Source: Acidimicrobiia bacterium (GTDB lineage: Bacteria > Actinomycetota > Acidimicrobiia > IMCC26256 > JAOSJM01). From it: DNA of 64,000 nucleotides. Location of the stretch: positions 310,001-374,000 of the forward strand of contig JAOSJM010000005.1 in NCBI GenBank assembly GCA_027494165.1, read 5' to 3'. Made by a program: the position numbers and the translations under genes. This document shows positions 55,060 to 63,490 of the stretch, piece after piece (position 1 is the first letter of the stretch; each line of letters begins with the position of its first letter). The notes under the pieces are model-generated. The model did not search any database. It was not told the DNA's origin and saw only the letters and a program-made list of their open reading frames with translations.

Positions 55060-56238
55060 CTATCGCTTGAGCACCACCGCCGTCGCGTTCCCGCCGAGCC
55101 CCAGCGTCTGCGCGAGCCCGGTCCGGGCCTCGGGGACCTGTCGCGGCCCCGCCGCACCGCGGAGCTGCCACGTCAGCTCGCACACCTGGAAGACGCCCAT
55201 CGCCGTCGTCGCCTCACCGAAGCACAGGAACCCCCCGCTGGGGTTGATCGGCATCCTGCCGGTCGGCAGGGTCTCACCCTTCTCGAGCAGGTACTCGGCC
55301 TCACCCGGCTGGCAGAGACCCCACTCCTCGGGGAACGCCAGCTCGTAGTACACGGTGTTGTCCTGGAGCTCCGTGAAGTCGAGGTCCCCCGGGCCGACGG
55401 CGGCCTGCTCGAGGGCCTTGGCGACGGCCGACCGGGCCTCGCTGTGGAGGGTGGCTCCCGGGGGTACCACGCCGGCCAGCCCGCGTGGCAGGCCGTCGTC
55501 GAAGTGAGCGGTGGCCACGGCGCTCCCGGCGACCCAGACCGGGGTCGACGTGATCCGGCGGGCCCTCTCGGCCGAGCAGATCACCGCGGCGGCCGCGCCG
55601 TCGCTCACCGGGCAGATCTCGTAGAGCCGCAGCGGGTCGCTCACGACGTTCGAGGCCAGGACGTCCTCGACGGTGAACTCCTGCCGGAAGCGCGCGTACT
55701 CGTTGTGCCGGCCGACCTGGTGGGCCTTCACCGCCACCTTCGCGAGCTGCTCCTCCGTCGTGCCGATCGTCTCCATGCGCTGCCGGCACAGCAGCGCCCA
55801 GAACGCCGGACCGGGCATGCCGACGCAACGCTGCCTCAGGTACTCCGGGTCGGTCTCCTCCTCGACGCCCGAGGTCTGGATGAACCCCTTCGGCATCTTC
55901 TCGCCGCCGACCACGAGCACGACGTCGTACGCGCCGCCGGCCACGAGCGAGAAGCCGACGTTGAAGGCGTTCCCGCCCGCGGCGCACCCCGCGGAGAGGT
56001 TGTAGACGGGGATGCCGGTGGATCCCATCTCCTCGACGACGTCGTTGCCGTTGAGGCCCCAGCCCTTGCCGCCGGAGAAGCGGGAGCTGGCCGCGGCCAC
56101 CGCCTCGACGTCGCCCCAGGAGATCCCGGCGTCGTCGAGCGCCGCGGCCACGGCGACGCGGCACAGATCGGTGACGGAGCGGTCCGTGAACTTGCCCCAC
56201 GGGTGCATCCCCACCCCGACGACCGCGACATCCCTCAT
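55060..56238 (-). CDS. Thiolase-like protein (lipid-transfer/Ltp2 aldolase type)
   Basis: 392 residues with the split thiolase fold: GVGMHPWGKFTDRS, NLSAGCAAGGNAFNVGFSLVAGG with catalytic Cys85, AYARFRQEFTVEDVLAS-like region EYARFRQEFTVEDV, INPSGGFLCFGEATTAMGVFQVCEL and a GLGGNATAVVL end in place of the GHPxGxTG motif. The usual His/Cys pair at the C-terminus is altered as in Ltp-type steroid aldolases and SCPx-like thiolases. The DUF35 gene immediately upstream encodes its normal partner. Two outcomes are open: thiolytic cleavage or a retro-aldol split of beta-hydroxyacyl-CoA (no hydroxyacyl-CoA dehydrogenase is present). ATG 56238. Confidence 0.85.
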   Translation of the reverse strand: MRDVAVVGVGMHPWGKFTDRSVTDLCRVAVAAALDDAGISWGDVEAVAAASSRFSGGKGWGLNGNDVVEEMGSTGIPVYNLSAGCAAGGNAFNVGFSLVAGGAYDVVLVVGGEKMPKGFIQTSGVEEETDPEYLRQRCVGMPGPAFWALLCRQRMETIGTTEEQLAKVAVKAHQVGRHNEYARFRQEFTVEDVLASNVVSDPLRLYEICPVSDGAAAAVICSAERARRITSTPVWVAGSAVATAHFDDGLPRGLAGVVPPGATLHSEARSAVAKALEQAAVGPGDLDFTELQDNTVYYELAFPEEWGLCQPGEAEYLLEKGETLPTGRMPINPSGGFLCFGEATTAMGVFQVCELTWQLRGAAGPRQVPEARTGLAQTLGLGGNATAVVLKR

Positions 56239-56251
56239 CGTCCGTCTCCCG

Positions 56252-56671
56252 TCACCGCAACCGGAACATCCATGTGACCAGCTCGCCGCCGTCGTCCTCG
56301 TGGCACAAGGGTGCCACGAGGAGCTCGACCGGAGCCCCGACCCGCAGCCCGGCCGTGTCGGTCATCCGGCCGACGACGCGCAGCCCCTCCTCGAGGTCGA
56401 CCACCCCCACCGCGTACGGGGTGTACGGCTCGTCGTAGCGCGCCGGCGGCGGCGGCGGGTAGTTCTGGATCGAGTAGCTCCACAGCGTCCCGGACGGACC
56501 GAACGCCGCGTCCTCGATCGCGCTCCCGGCGCACCCGGGACGGCGGCACCGATCGGTGCGCGGGAAGTAGGGCGTCCCGCACGAGGCGCAGCGCGACCCG
56601 AGCAGGCGCGCGCCGTCCTCGCCCTCGGTGAACAGCCCTTCGACGGCGGGAACCCGTTCGCCCACGGTCAC
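56252..56671 (-). CDS. DUF35 zinc-ribbon/OB-fold protein, thiolase partner
   Basis: 139 residues. A rubredoxin-like zinc ribbon holds four cysteines (SRCASCGTPYFPRTDRCRRPGC) and is followed by an OB fold (GTLWSYSIQNYPPPPPARYDEPYTPYAVGVVDL and GRMTDT). DUF35 proteins bind thiolases and steroid aldolases (Ltp2) and hotdog hydratases and deliver acyl-CoA substrates. GTG 56671 overlaps the etfA stop by 4 nt, and the thiolase begins 14 nt downstream. This supports physical association. Alternative starts downstream would remove the leading GERVPAVEG segment. Confidence 0.9.
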   Translation of the reverse strand: MTVGERVPAVEGLFTEGEDGARLLGSRCASCGTPYFPRTDRCRRPGCAGSAIEDAAFGPSGTLWSYSIQNYPPPPPARYDEPYTPYAVGVVDLEEGLRVVGRMTDTAGLRVGAPVELLVAPLCHEDDGGELVTWMFRLR

Positions 56672-57671
56672 GTGACCTCCATCTGGTCGACCGCCCGGAT
56701 CAGCTCGCGCAGCACCTCGACGCAGTCCCCCACGATGCCGTAGCGGGCGTGCCGGAAGATGGGGGCGTCGGGATCGGTGTTGACGGCCACGATGGTCTTC
56801 GCCGCGGAGCAACCGACCATGTGCTGGGTCGCCCCGGAGACGCCGGCCGCGAGGTAGAGCCGGGGACGGGTGATCCGGCCGGTGAGCCCGACCTGGCGTG
56901 ACGCGTCGATCCACCCGTCGTCGACCAGCGGCCGCGACGCCCCGGCCAGCCCGCCGAGCTTCCCGGCCAGCTCCTCGACGAGGGCGAAGTGCTCCGAGAC
57001 GCCCAGTCCGCGGCCGCCGGCCACCACGATCTCGGCGTCCTCGAGGCGGGGCCCCTCGGCCTTCGCGGCCTCGACGACCCGGACCCGCTCCTCGACCCCG
57101 TCCAGATCGACCGCGACGTCGCAGGTCACCGGCGACGCGGCCGCCGCGGGCTCGACCGGCCGCGGTGACACCGCGTTGGCGAGGAGGGCGGTCACGCAGA
57201 GCCTCCCCCGGCGACGTCGTAGACGACCCGGGTGTCGCCACCGTACGCCGCCGCGGTGATCTCGAACCCTCCCGTGTCGCTCGCGCCGACGTCGACCGCG
57301 TTCATCACCACGGAGCCGTCCGTCCGCCCGGCGACCCGGGGTGCGACGAGGCGCGTGTCGAAGGTCTGCTCGAACAGCAACAGGGCGACCGGGCGGGTGG
57401 TGCAGTACTGCGCCAACGCCTCCACCACGGCGTCGGGCCGGCCGGCGCCGACCCCCTCGTGCCGGATCCGGTCGACGGAGGCGACGCCGTATCGCTCCGC
57501 CACGTCGGCCAGGCCGTCCGGCTCGGGCCCCAGGACGAGCCAGCGCAGCTCCCCTCCCGTGGCGGCGGCGACCTGCCGGCCGAGCGTCAGGCCCGCCTCG
57601 GCCTCTTCGAGATCGGCCCGCCGACCCGTCGGGTCGATCAGGGTGCAGACCACCACCGCGGCGCTCGTCAC
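56668..57671 (-). CDS. etfA: Electron transfer flavoprotein alpha subunit (apparent split at a C5 run)
   Basis: As written, two frames overlap by 4 nt: an N-terminal 159-residue domain (VVVCTLIDPTGRRADLEEAEAG, LLFEQTFDTRLVAPRVAGRTDGSVV) and a C-terminal FAD domain of 175 residues (ADIVVAGGRGLG-like AEIVVAGGRGLGVSEHF, DDGWIDASRQVGLTGR, YLAAGVSGATQHMVG, VNTDPDAPIFRHARYGIVGD). One added base in the C5 run 57205-57209 gives one 334-residue protein through AGGRLCVTALLANAV, a normal EtfA. Given the other indels, one gene is far more likely than a split enzyme. It carries FAD between acyl-CoA dehydrogenases and the electron chain with EtfB. Its GTG start is 57671. Confidence 0.9.
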
Positions 57672-58498
57672 GTCACCTGCCTCTGGCGTGGCTGGAGGAC
57701 CCGTTCGGCGACCAGCAACTCGACCAGCCGGTCCGCGGCCTCGGTGGGGCTCCCGGTGACGAGCTCGCAGTCGCCCTTGACGGCCGGGACGAACTGGCGG
57801 ACCGGCACCGCCCTGGCCGCGAGCTCCTCACCGCTCAGACCGAGGTCGCCGGCCCTCACGACGGTCGGCTGCACGCGCCGGGCCGCCATCTTCATCGGCA
57901 TCGTCGGGTACCGGGGAGCGCCGAGCTCGCTGCTGATCGTCACCACGGACGGACACGGGGCCTCGACGACCTCGTCGCCGTCGGGCGTCACCCGGGTGAC
58001 CCGCACGGCGGGGACCTCGGGTGATCCGGCCGGCGCGACCTCGCGCGCGACGGTCACGACCGGCAGCCCGAGCAGCTCGCCGAGGAGGGCGGGCACGACA
58101 CCCTGGTCGTCGTCGGACGCCTGGCGCCCGCAGAGCACGAGATCGGCTCCACCGCAGGTACGGAGGTACCCGGCGAGCAGCGCGGCGACGACGTGGCAGT
58201 CGACGCCCGCCTCCGGCGGCTCGACGGCCACGACCTCGTCGGCCCCGAGCGACGACGCGTGGCGCAGGACCGCGATCGCGTCGGTCGCCACGGAGACCAC
58301 CCTGATCTCGCAGTCGAGACCGGCGTCGCGCAGGCGGAGCGCCGCCTCGAGGGCCTGCTCGTCGTACCCGTTGATCAGGCGCGGGATGGTCGTCTGGGCC
58401 AGCCGGCCGTCGTCGTCGATCTCGAGGCGGCCGGCGACCGCGTACGCGCCCACGGCATCCGGGTCCAGGACCTCCTTGACGCAGACCACGATGCGCAT
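57668..58498 (-). CDS. etfB: Electron transfer flavoprotein beta subunit
   Basis: 276 residues: RIVVCVKEVLDPDA, LINGYDEQALEAALRLRDAG, ADLVLCGRQASDDDQGVVPALLGELLGLPVVT and a PMKMAARRVQPTVV tail: EtfB with the AMP/FAD-interacting motifs and the normal ~265-280 length. It overlaps etfA by 4 nt and heads the minus-strand operon. Start ATG 58498 has GGGGAGGG about 15 nt upstream, more distant than usual. The operon order etfB-etfA-DUF35-thiolase-ACAD-racemase-hydratase-ACAD supports dedicated electron transfer for these dehydrogenases. Confidence 0.93.
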   Translation of the reverse strand: MRIVVCVKEVLDPDAVGAYAVAGRLEIDDDGRLAQTTIPRLINGYDEQALEAALRLRDAGLDCEIRVVSVATDAIAVLRHASSLGADEVVAVEPPEAGVDCHVVAALLAGYLRTCGGADLVLCGRQASDDDQGVVPALLGELLGLPVVTVAREVAPAGSPEVPAVRVTRVTPDGDEVVEAPCPSVVTISSELGAPRYPTMPMKMAARRVQPTVVRAGDLGLSGEELAARAVPVRQFVPAVKGDCELVTGSPTEAADRLVELLVAERVLQPRQRQVT

Positions 58499-58579
58499 GA
58501 CGCCCCAGGTCCCTCCCCGCCGGTCCCGGCCCGGCCCCGTTCGCCGCGGCGACGCCAGGACCCGTCGGTCAGCATTTCC

Positions 58580-58613
58580 GACCAAGTGGTCTGATAGACT
58601 AGTTATCTTGTCT
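58580..58613. promoter_or_regulatory. Two palindromes (TetR-type operator candidates) in the divergent etfB/crotonase promoter
   Basis: 58596-58613 reads AGACTAGTTATCTTGTCT, an 18-bp imperfect palindrome (AGACnAGnTAnCTnGTCT, 14 of 18 symmetric). 58580-58591 reads GACCAAGTGGTC (GACCA-2-TGGTC). Both lie in the most AT-rich stretch of this region, between the etf-led operon and the divergent crotonase, where a TetR-type regulator of acyl-CoA catabolism would normally bind. Confidence 0.55.
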
Positions 58614-58653
58614 GAAGAAGGGCAAGCTGGCGGCGCACGGCGGGAAGGTCGCG

Positions 58654-59553
58654 TTGGTCTGGAGCGCGTGGGAGCAGGTGCAGGGCGAGGGCTTCGACTT
58701 CGCCGAGATCCGCTACGCCAAGAGGTTCCACACCGGGCTCGGTGGCGGGGTCGCCCGGGTGACGATCGACAAGCCCGACGAGTACAACACCATGACGCTC
58801 GCCACCGTCGACGAGATGTTCCGGGCCTTCTACGACGCCAACCACGACCCGTCGATCGGCGTGATCGTGGTCGCGGGAGCCGGCAAGCACTTCGGCGCGG
58901 GCGGCAACGTCGAGTGGGAGCGATGGGGGCTGCGCGAGGCCTTCTACCACCGCTACCCCCACAACCGCCTCGTCCGCCAGTCCCGCAAGCCGGTGATGGC
59001 GGCGGTGCAGGGGTACTGCCTCGGGGGCCACAACCACATGGCGTACTGCTGTGACTTCACCATCGCCGCCGACGACGCCAGGTTCGGGCAGGCCGGGCCC
59101 AGGGTGTCGAGCCCCGCCGACGGCTTCTTCGTCCCGTACCTCACGAAGGTGGTCGGCGCCAAGCGCGCTCGCGAGATGTGGATGTTGTGCCGCCGCTACA
59201 CCGCGGAGCAGGCCCTCGAGATGGGCCTCGTCAACGCCGTCGTCCCCCGCGACCAGCTCGATGACGAGGTCGACCGGTGGTGCGAGGAGCTCCTCTCGGT
59301 CAGCCCCGGCTGCCTCGAGATCCTGAAGGCCGCGTTCGACCAGGAGATGGACGGGTACGCGGAGATGGGGATCATCTCCAGCCAGCTCCACCCCGACTGG
59401 TTCGACATGCCCGAGGGCAAGGAGGGCGGCGCCGCGTTCACCGAGAAGCGCCCTCCCCGGTTCTGGCCGTTGCGCGAGCGGGAGCGGCAGGCTCGCGACG
59501 CGCTCCGGCGCGAGTACGAGGACTCGACGAAGGAAGACGACGCCCCCGATTGA
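58654..59553 (+). CDS. MenB/BadI-like crotonase-fold hydratase or ring hydrolase
   Basis: 299 residues. GGGVARVTIDKPDEYNTMTLATVDE, AGKHFGAGGNVEWERWG (oxyanion), GYCLGGHNHMAYCCDFTIAADDARFGQAGPRVSSPADGFFVPYLTKVVGAKRAREMWMLCRRYTAEQALEMGLVN, and a MPEGKEGGAAFTEKRPP tail. The long PKVG/VGxKRAREIW and MPEGKxGxxAFxEKR strings match MenB (1,4-dihydroxynaphthoyl-CoA synthase) and BadI/EchA20 ring-opening enzymes more than fatty-acid crotonases. It may cleave a ring beta-ketoacyl-CoA made by the divergent operon. TTG 58654 has GGGAAGG 6 nt upstream. Confidence 0.9.
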   Translation: MVWSAWEQVQGEGFDFAEIRYAKRFHTGLGGGVARVTIDKPDEYNTMTLATVDEMFRAFYDANHDPSIGVIVVAGAGKHFGAGGNVEWERWGLREAFYHRYPHNRLVRQSRKPVMAAVQGYCLGGHNHMAYCCDFTIAADDARFGQAGPRVSSPADGFFVPYLTKVVGAKRAREMWMLCRRYTAEQALEMGLVNAVVPRDQLDDEVDRWCEELLSVSPGCLEILKAAFDQEMDGYAEMGIISSQLHPDWFDMPEGKEGGAAFTEKRPPRFWPLRERERQARDALRREYEDSTKEDDAPD

Positions 59554-59565
59554 ACGCCGCCGTGG

Positions 59566-59741
59566 GCGACCCGGGTGTCGATACCGTCGCTCAGCGGGGG
59601 CAGAGACACCCGAGACCCGTGTCCCGGCGACCCGGGTGTCGATACCGTCGCTCAGCGGGGGCAGGGACACCCGAGACCCGTGTCCCGGCGACTCGGGTGT
59701 CGATACCGTCGCTCAGCGGGGCCAGGGACACCCGAGACCCG
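59566..59741. repeat. Three tandem copies of a 61-bp palindromic repeat (locus B)
   Basis: Copies start at 59566, 59627 and 59688, exactly 61 bp apart. Each has GCGACCCGGGTGTCGATACC at the left, CTCAGCGGGG inside and GACACCCGAGACCCGTG at the right. CGGGTGTC and GACACCCG form an 8-bp inverted repeat in each. Differences are few, mainly the inner GGCAGA/GGCAGG/GCCAGG bases. The outer and inner words match locus A at 13680-13797. The array fills the spacer between the convergent crotonase and CoA-transferase genes. No spacers are present, so it is not CRISPR. Confidence 0.9.
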
Positions 59742-59760
59742 TGCGGTCGGCGTGCCTGCG

Positions 59761-60987
59761 TCACTCCCCGGGTACGCCGGCGGCGCCGCCGGCGAGCAGC
59801 TCCGCGATCCGCTCGGGCGAGTAGCCCAACTCGGACAGGACCTCCCGCGTGTGCTCGCCCTTCACCGGCGGCGGGATGCGCACCCCGGCAGGCGTCCCGT
59901 GGAAGCGGACCGGGACCCCGGTCACCGAGACCGGCCCCACCCGGCGGTGGTCGACGGTGACGATCATCCCGTTGTGGAGGATCTGCGGATCCCTCGCGAC
60001 CTCGGCGACCGAGTTGACCGGGGCCGTCAGGACGTCGGCCGCGACCAGGCGAGCGATGATCTCGTCACGGTCGAAGCACCGGCAGCGGGCGTCGATCACC
60101 TCGTCGAGCTCGTCGTCGTGCTCGAGCCGGGCCTCGATCGTCTCGAAGCGCGGGTCGCTCACCCAGTCGACCTCGAGCGCCGTGCAGAAGTTCCGGAAGA
60201 ACTTCTGCGACGGGCAGGTGATCACGACCTCCTTGCCGTCCCTGGTGCCGTAGACGCCCGACGGCGCGAAGTAGAGGCTGCGGTTGCCCGTCCGCGGCGT
60301 CTCCTCGCCGGTGACGAGGTAGCTGCCCAGCCCGGCAGCCTGCGCGTGGACCAGCGCGTCGAGGAGGGAGACGTCGATGCGCTGACCCTCCCCCGTCAAC
60401 GCCCGCGAGTGGAGCGCGGCGAGCGCCCCGGTGCAGACGAGCACCGAGGTCATGGCGTCGACGAGCGGCACGGTCACCCGGACCGACGGACCGCCCGGAT
60501 CGCCGTTCAGGGCGAGGAGACCGGCGTAGCCCTGGACGAGGAAGTCGATGCCCGGACGCCCCGCGTAGGGACCGTCGGCACCGAACGCGGTGACCCCGAC
60601 CCAGATGACGTCGTCGCGGTGCCGGCGCACCTGCTCGTAGTCGAGCCCCAGATCCGACAGGGCCGGCTCGCGCACGTTCGTGATCACGACGTCGGCGGTC
60701 GCGACCAGACGACCGAAGACCTCCCGGGCGTCGTCGCGCTGCAGGTCGAGCACGATCCCGCGCTTGGAGCGGTTCAGGCTGAGGAACGCGGACCGCTCAC
60801 CGCCGATGCCCGGACCGAGGTGCCGGCTGTCGTCGCCGAGGGGCGACTCGACCTTGACGACGTCGGCCCCCAGGTCGCCGAGCAGGGTGCCGGCGTACGG
60901 ACCCGCCATCATCGTCGAGACCTCGAGGACCCGGAGACCGGCGAGCGGCCCCGCTTCGCCGGTCGGGCGATGCTCGCCGAGCGTCAC
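59761..60987 (-). CDS. Class III CoA-transferase (CaiB/BaiF)
   Basis: 408 residues: RVLEVSTMMAGPYAGTLLGDLGADVVKVESPLGDDSRHLGP, LNRSKRGIVLDLQRDDAREVF, TNVREPALSDLGLDYEQ, GVTAFGADGPYAGRPGIDFLVQGYAGL with the transferase-forming Asp, and NRSLYFAPSGVYGTRDGKEVV. It moves CoA between carboxylates through glutamyl/aspartyl-CoA mixed anhydrides, or activates a substrate acid. GTG 60987 overlaps the stop of the fused gene upstream (GTGA). Its 3' end is against the repeat array. The substrate is unknown. Confidence 0.9.
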   Translation of the reverse strand: MTLGEHRPTGEAGPLAGLRVLEVSTMMAGPYAGTLLGDLGADVVKVESPLGDDSRHLGPGIGGERSAFLSLNRSKRGIVLDLQRDDAREVFGRLVATADVVITNVREPALSDLGLDYEQVRRHRDDVIWVGVTAFGADGPYAGRPGIDFLVQGYAGLLALNGDPGGPSVRVTVPLVDAMTSVLVCTGALAALHSRALTGEGQRIDVSLLDALVHAQAAGLGSYLVTGEETPRTGNRSLYFAPSGVYGTRDGKEVVITCPSQKFFRNFCTALEVDWVSDPRFETIEARLEHDDELDEVIDARCRCFDRDEIIARLVAADVLTAPVNSVAEVARDPQILHNGMIVTVDHRRVGPVSVTGVPVRFHGTPAGVRIPPPVKGEHTREVLSELGYSPERIAELLAGGAAGVPGE

Positions 60988-63470
60988 GGGATCGCTCCGG
61001 CGGCCTTGAGCTCGCCGATCTCGTCCCATGAGATCCCGAGCGTCTCGAAGAGGATCATCTCGGTGTCCTGGCCGAGCTCGGGCCCCAGCGCCTCGACCCG
61101 GCCGGGGGTCCGGCTCAACGTCACGGGGAGGCCGCGGATCTGCACCTCCCGGTCCACCTCCGAGCAGTGCGCCCCCACGAGGTAGTCGTTGGCCCACGCC
61201 TGCGCGTCGTCGGCGACGTCGGCCAGCACACCGATCTCCGCGGCCGGGATCCCCGCCTGCCGGAAGCACGCCATCCAGTCGGCCACGACCCGTCGCGCGA
61301 ACCGTGCGTCGAGCGCCTCGACCAGCACCCGGGTGTGCTCACATCGCTGCTCCCGGGTGGGGAAGCGGGGGTCGTCGGCGAGGTCGTCGCACCCCATCGC
61401 CCGGCAGAGCCGCGACCAGCTCTCGTCGGTGTGCTCGAGGCAGAGGAAGAACCACCGGTCCGACGCCCGGTAGCGGTTCCACAGCGGGTTCCTCGCCTCC
61501 GTGCGGGCGTGCTGGTCGGCGTAGAAGGCGTCGCGGGTGGCGAGGTAGGGCTGGAGGGTCGGCGCCGAGAGGAGGAGCTGCGCCCCGTAGAGGGACGCGT
61601 CGACGTGCTGCCCCCGGCCGGTCCTCTCGCGATGGTGGAGCGCGACCACGATGCCGAGGGCCGACAGGAGCCCGCCGTAGGCGTCACCCGCACCGAGACC
61701 GAGGTAGACGGGCGGTTGCCCGGGCTCGCTCGAGCGGGTCATCAGCCCGGTCAGCGCCTGCACGGTCTGGTCGAACGCCGGCTTGTCGGGGCCATGAGGG
61801 CCGTAGCCGGTGTTCGTGGTGTACACGAGGCGGGGGTTGATCGACGACAGGCGCTCGTAGCCGAGCCCGGCCGCGCGCAGGCTGTCGGTCCCGAGGTTCG
61901 ACAGGAACACGTCGGACTCGGCCACCAGCCGGTCGAAGATCTCACGGCCGGCCGCCGACTTCAGGTCGACGGCCAGGCTCTTCTTGTTGCGGTTGGTGGC
62001 GAGGAAGTACTGGTTCCAGTCGGCGACCGGCACCGCGTTGATGCTGCGCACGCCGCGCGCCTGGTCGCCGGTCCCCGGTCGCTCGACGTGGATCACCTCG
62101 GCGCCGAAGTCGGCGAGATGCTGCGCGCAGAGAGGACCCTGCAGCCACACCGTGAGATCGAGGACGCGGATCCCACCCAGCGCCCCGGCCCCCGCCGTGG
62201 GAACAGGCTCGGCGGCCGCCGGCCTCCCGCCCCGCCGCCACGTGGCCGGGACCGTGGCCCGCGCGGTTCCGGCGACCCCCTGGCGCTCGAGCTCGTCGAC
62301 GTCGGTCGGCGAGTAGCCCAACGCTCGGAGGATCTCGCGGGAGTGCTCCCCCACCCGCGGCGCCATGCGAGCGACCTCGGCCGGCGTCTCGCCGAGGTGG
62401 ATGGGGAAGCCGATGCCCTCGAACCGGCCGTGGCCCGCCCGCTCGAGGGAGATCACGTAGCGGTTGATCCGGGCCGCCTCGTCGGAGGCCGGGTAGTCGT
62501 GCTTCTCGATGACGTCGGCCGAGAGCCGGTACTCCTGGAACCGCTCTCGCCAGTGGCTCGCCGGGTGCTTCGAGAAGAGGTCGTCGAGCAGCGCCATCAG
62601 CGTCTGGCGTCCCTCGCCGCAGCGCAGGTCGTGCGTCGCGAAGCGGGGATCGTCGGCGTCGATGCCCATCATGGTCGAGAACGCCGGCCACCAGCGGTCG
62701 CTGTCGGGCATCGTGAGCGTGACCCAACGCCCGTCGGAGGTCGGGTAGGCGAGGCTCGCCCCGCTCATCGGGTTCGCGGTGTCGAGTCGTGACACCGGAT
62801 CCGACAGCCGGTCGTCGCGCGTCGCGAGGTAGGCGTCGACGGTGAGGGTCGCCGCGTAGAGGTTGCCGCCGAACAGCGAGGCGTCGACGACCTGGCCCTC
62901 GCCCGCCCTCTCCCGATGGCGCAACGCAGCCAGCACGCCGAACGCGAGCTGGACGGCGGTGTACATCTGACCGTGGCCCGCGTAGACGGGGGGCTGGCCC
63001 GGCTCCCCCAGGGCGGGCATCAGGCCCGTGCGGGCGGCGGCGAGCTCGTCCAGCGCCGGGAGGTCTCGGTCCGGACCCCGCGGCCCGAAGCCGGATCCCC
63101 GCGCGTAGACGAGGTCGGGCTTCAGGTCGACGACGACGTCGTAGGTCAGTCGAGCGTCCTCGAGGTCGGCGAACGGGAGGTCGGTGAGGAGGACGTCGGC
63201 CGTCCGCAGCAACCGCTCCAGCGCCTCGGACCCGGCCGGCCGGCGCAGGTCGAGGCCCAAGCTGCGCTTGTTCCGGTGGATCAGCTCCGCTTCGGGGTCG
63301 ATCGGCTCGGGCGGGTGCCGGCCGTCGCGGTCGGGATCACGTGCGGATCGCGAGAGGTCTTCCACCCGGATGACGTCGGCGCCGAAGTCCCCGAGGAGCG
63401 CGGACGCCAACCCGCCCCACATCTCGGTGGTGAGATCGACGACGACGACGTCGTCCAGCGCCTTCGCCAC
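60984..63470 (-). CDS. Tandem class III CoA-transferase, two CaiB/BaiF domains in one 828-residue chain
   Basis: Domain 1 (about 1-395) starts VVVVDLTTEMWGGLASALLGDFGADVIRVED and carries RSLGLDLRRPAGSEAL and FGPRGPDRDLPALDELAAARTG. Domain 2 (about 430-828) starts RVLDLTVWLQGPLCAQHLADFGAEVIHVERPGTGDQA and has KKSLAVDLKSAAGREIFDRL and GPHGPDKPAFDQTVQALTG. The second nucleophile site (FDQ) is canonical; the first (LDELAA) also keeps an Asp. An Ala/Pro/Thr linker joins them. Class III enzymes normally act as interlocked dimers, so a fused pair is a covalent dimer, possibly with two specificities. GTG 63470 is the start; the next gene upstream ends 20 nt away. Confidence 0.85.
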   Translation of the reverse strand: MAKALDDVVVVDLTTEMWGGLASALLGDFGADVIRVEDLSRSARDPDRDGRHPPEPIDPEAELIHRNKRSLGLDLRRPAGSEALERLLRTADVLLTDLPFADLEDARLTYDVVVDLKPDLVYARGSGFGPRGPDRDLPALDELAAARTGLMPALGEPGQPPVYAGHGQMYTAVQLAFGVLAALRHRERAGEGQVVDASLFGGNLYAATLTVDAYLATRDDRLSDPVSRLDTANPMSGASLAYPTSDGRWVTLTMPDSDRWWPAFSTMMGIDADDPRFATHDLRCGEGRQTLMALLDDLFSKHPASHWRERFQEYRLSADVIEKHDYPASDEAARINRYVISLERAGHGRFEGIGFPIHLGETPAEVARMAPRVGEHSREILRALGYSPTDVDELERQGVAGTARATVPATWRRGGRPAAAEPVPTAGAGALGGIRVLDLTVWLQGPLCAQHLADFGAEVIHVERPGTGDQARGVRSINAVPVADWNQYFLATNRNKKSLAVDLKSAAGREIFDRLVAESDVFLSNLGTDSLRAAGLGYERLSSINPRLVYTTNTGYGPHGPDKPAFDQTVQALTGLMTRSSEPGQPPVYLGLGAGDAYGGLLSALGIVVALHHRERTGRGQHVDASLYGAQLLLSAPTLQPYLATRDAFYADQHARTEARNPLWNRYRASDRWFFLCLEHTDESWSRLCRAMGCDDLADDPRFPTREQRCEHTRVLVEALDARFARRVVADWMACFRQAGIPAAEIGVLADVADDAQAWANDYLVGAHCSEVDREVQIRGLPVTLSRTPGRVEALGPELGQDTEMILFETLGISWDEIGELKAAGAIP

Positions 63471-63490
63471 GATGCCGTCCCCAACCGCTC

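Noticed and set aside
57192-57671. A stand-alone half-EtfA protein as a novel split flavoprotein
   Set aside because: One base restores a full EtfA across a C5 run, in line with the other run-length errors.
59566-59741. CRISPR array
   Set aside because: The repeats are directly contiguous with no spacers, the unit is 61 bp and there are no cas genes.
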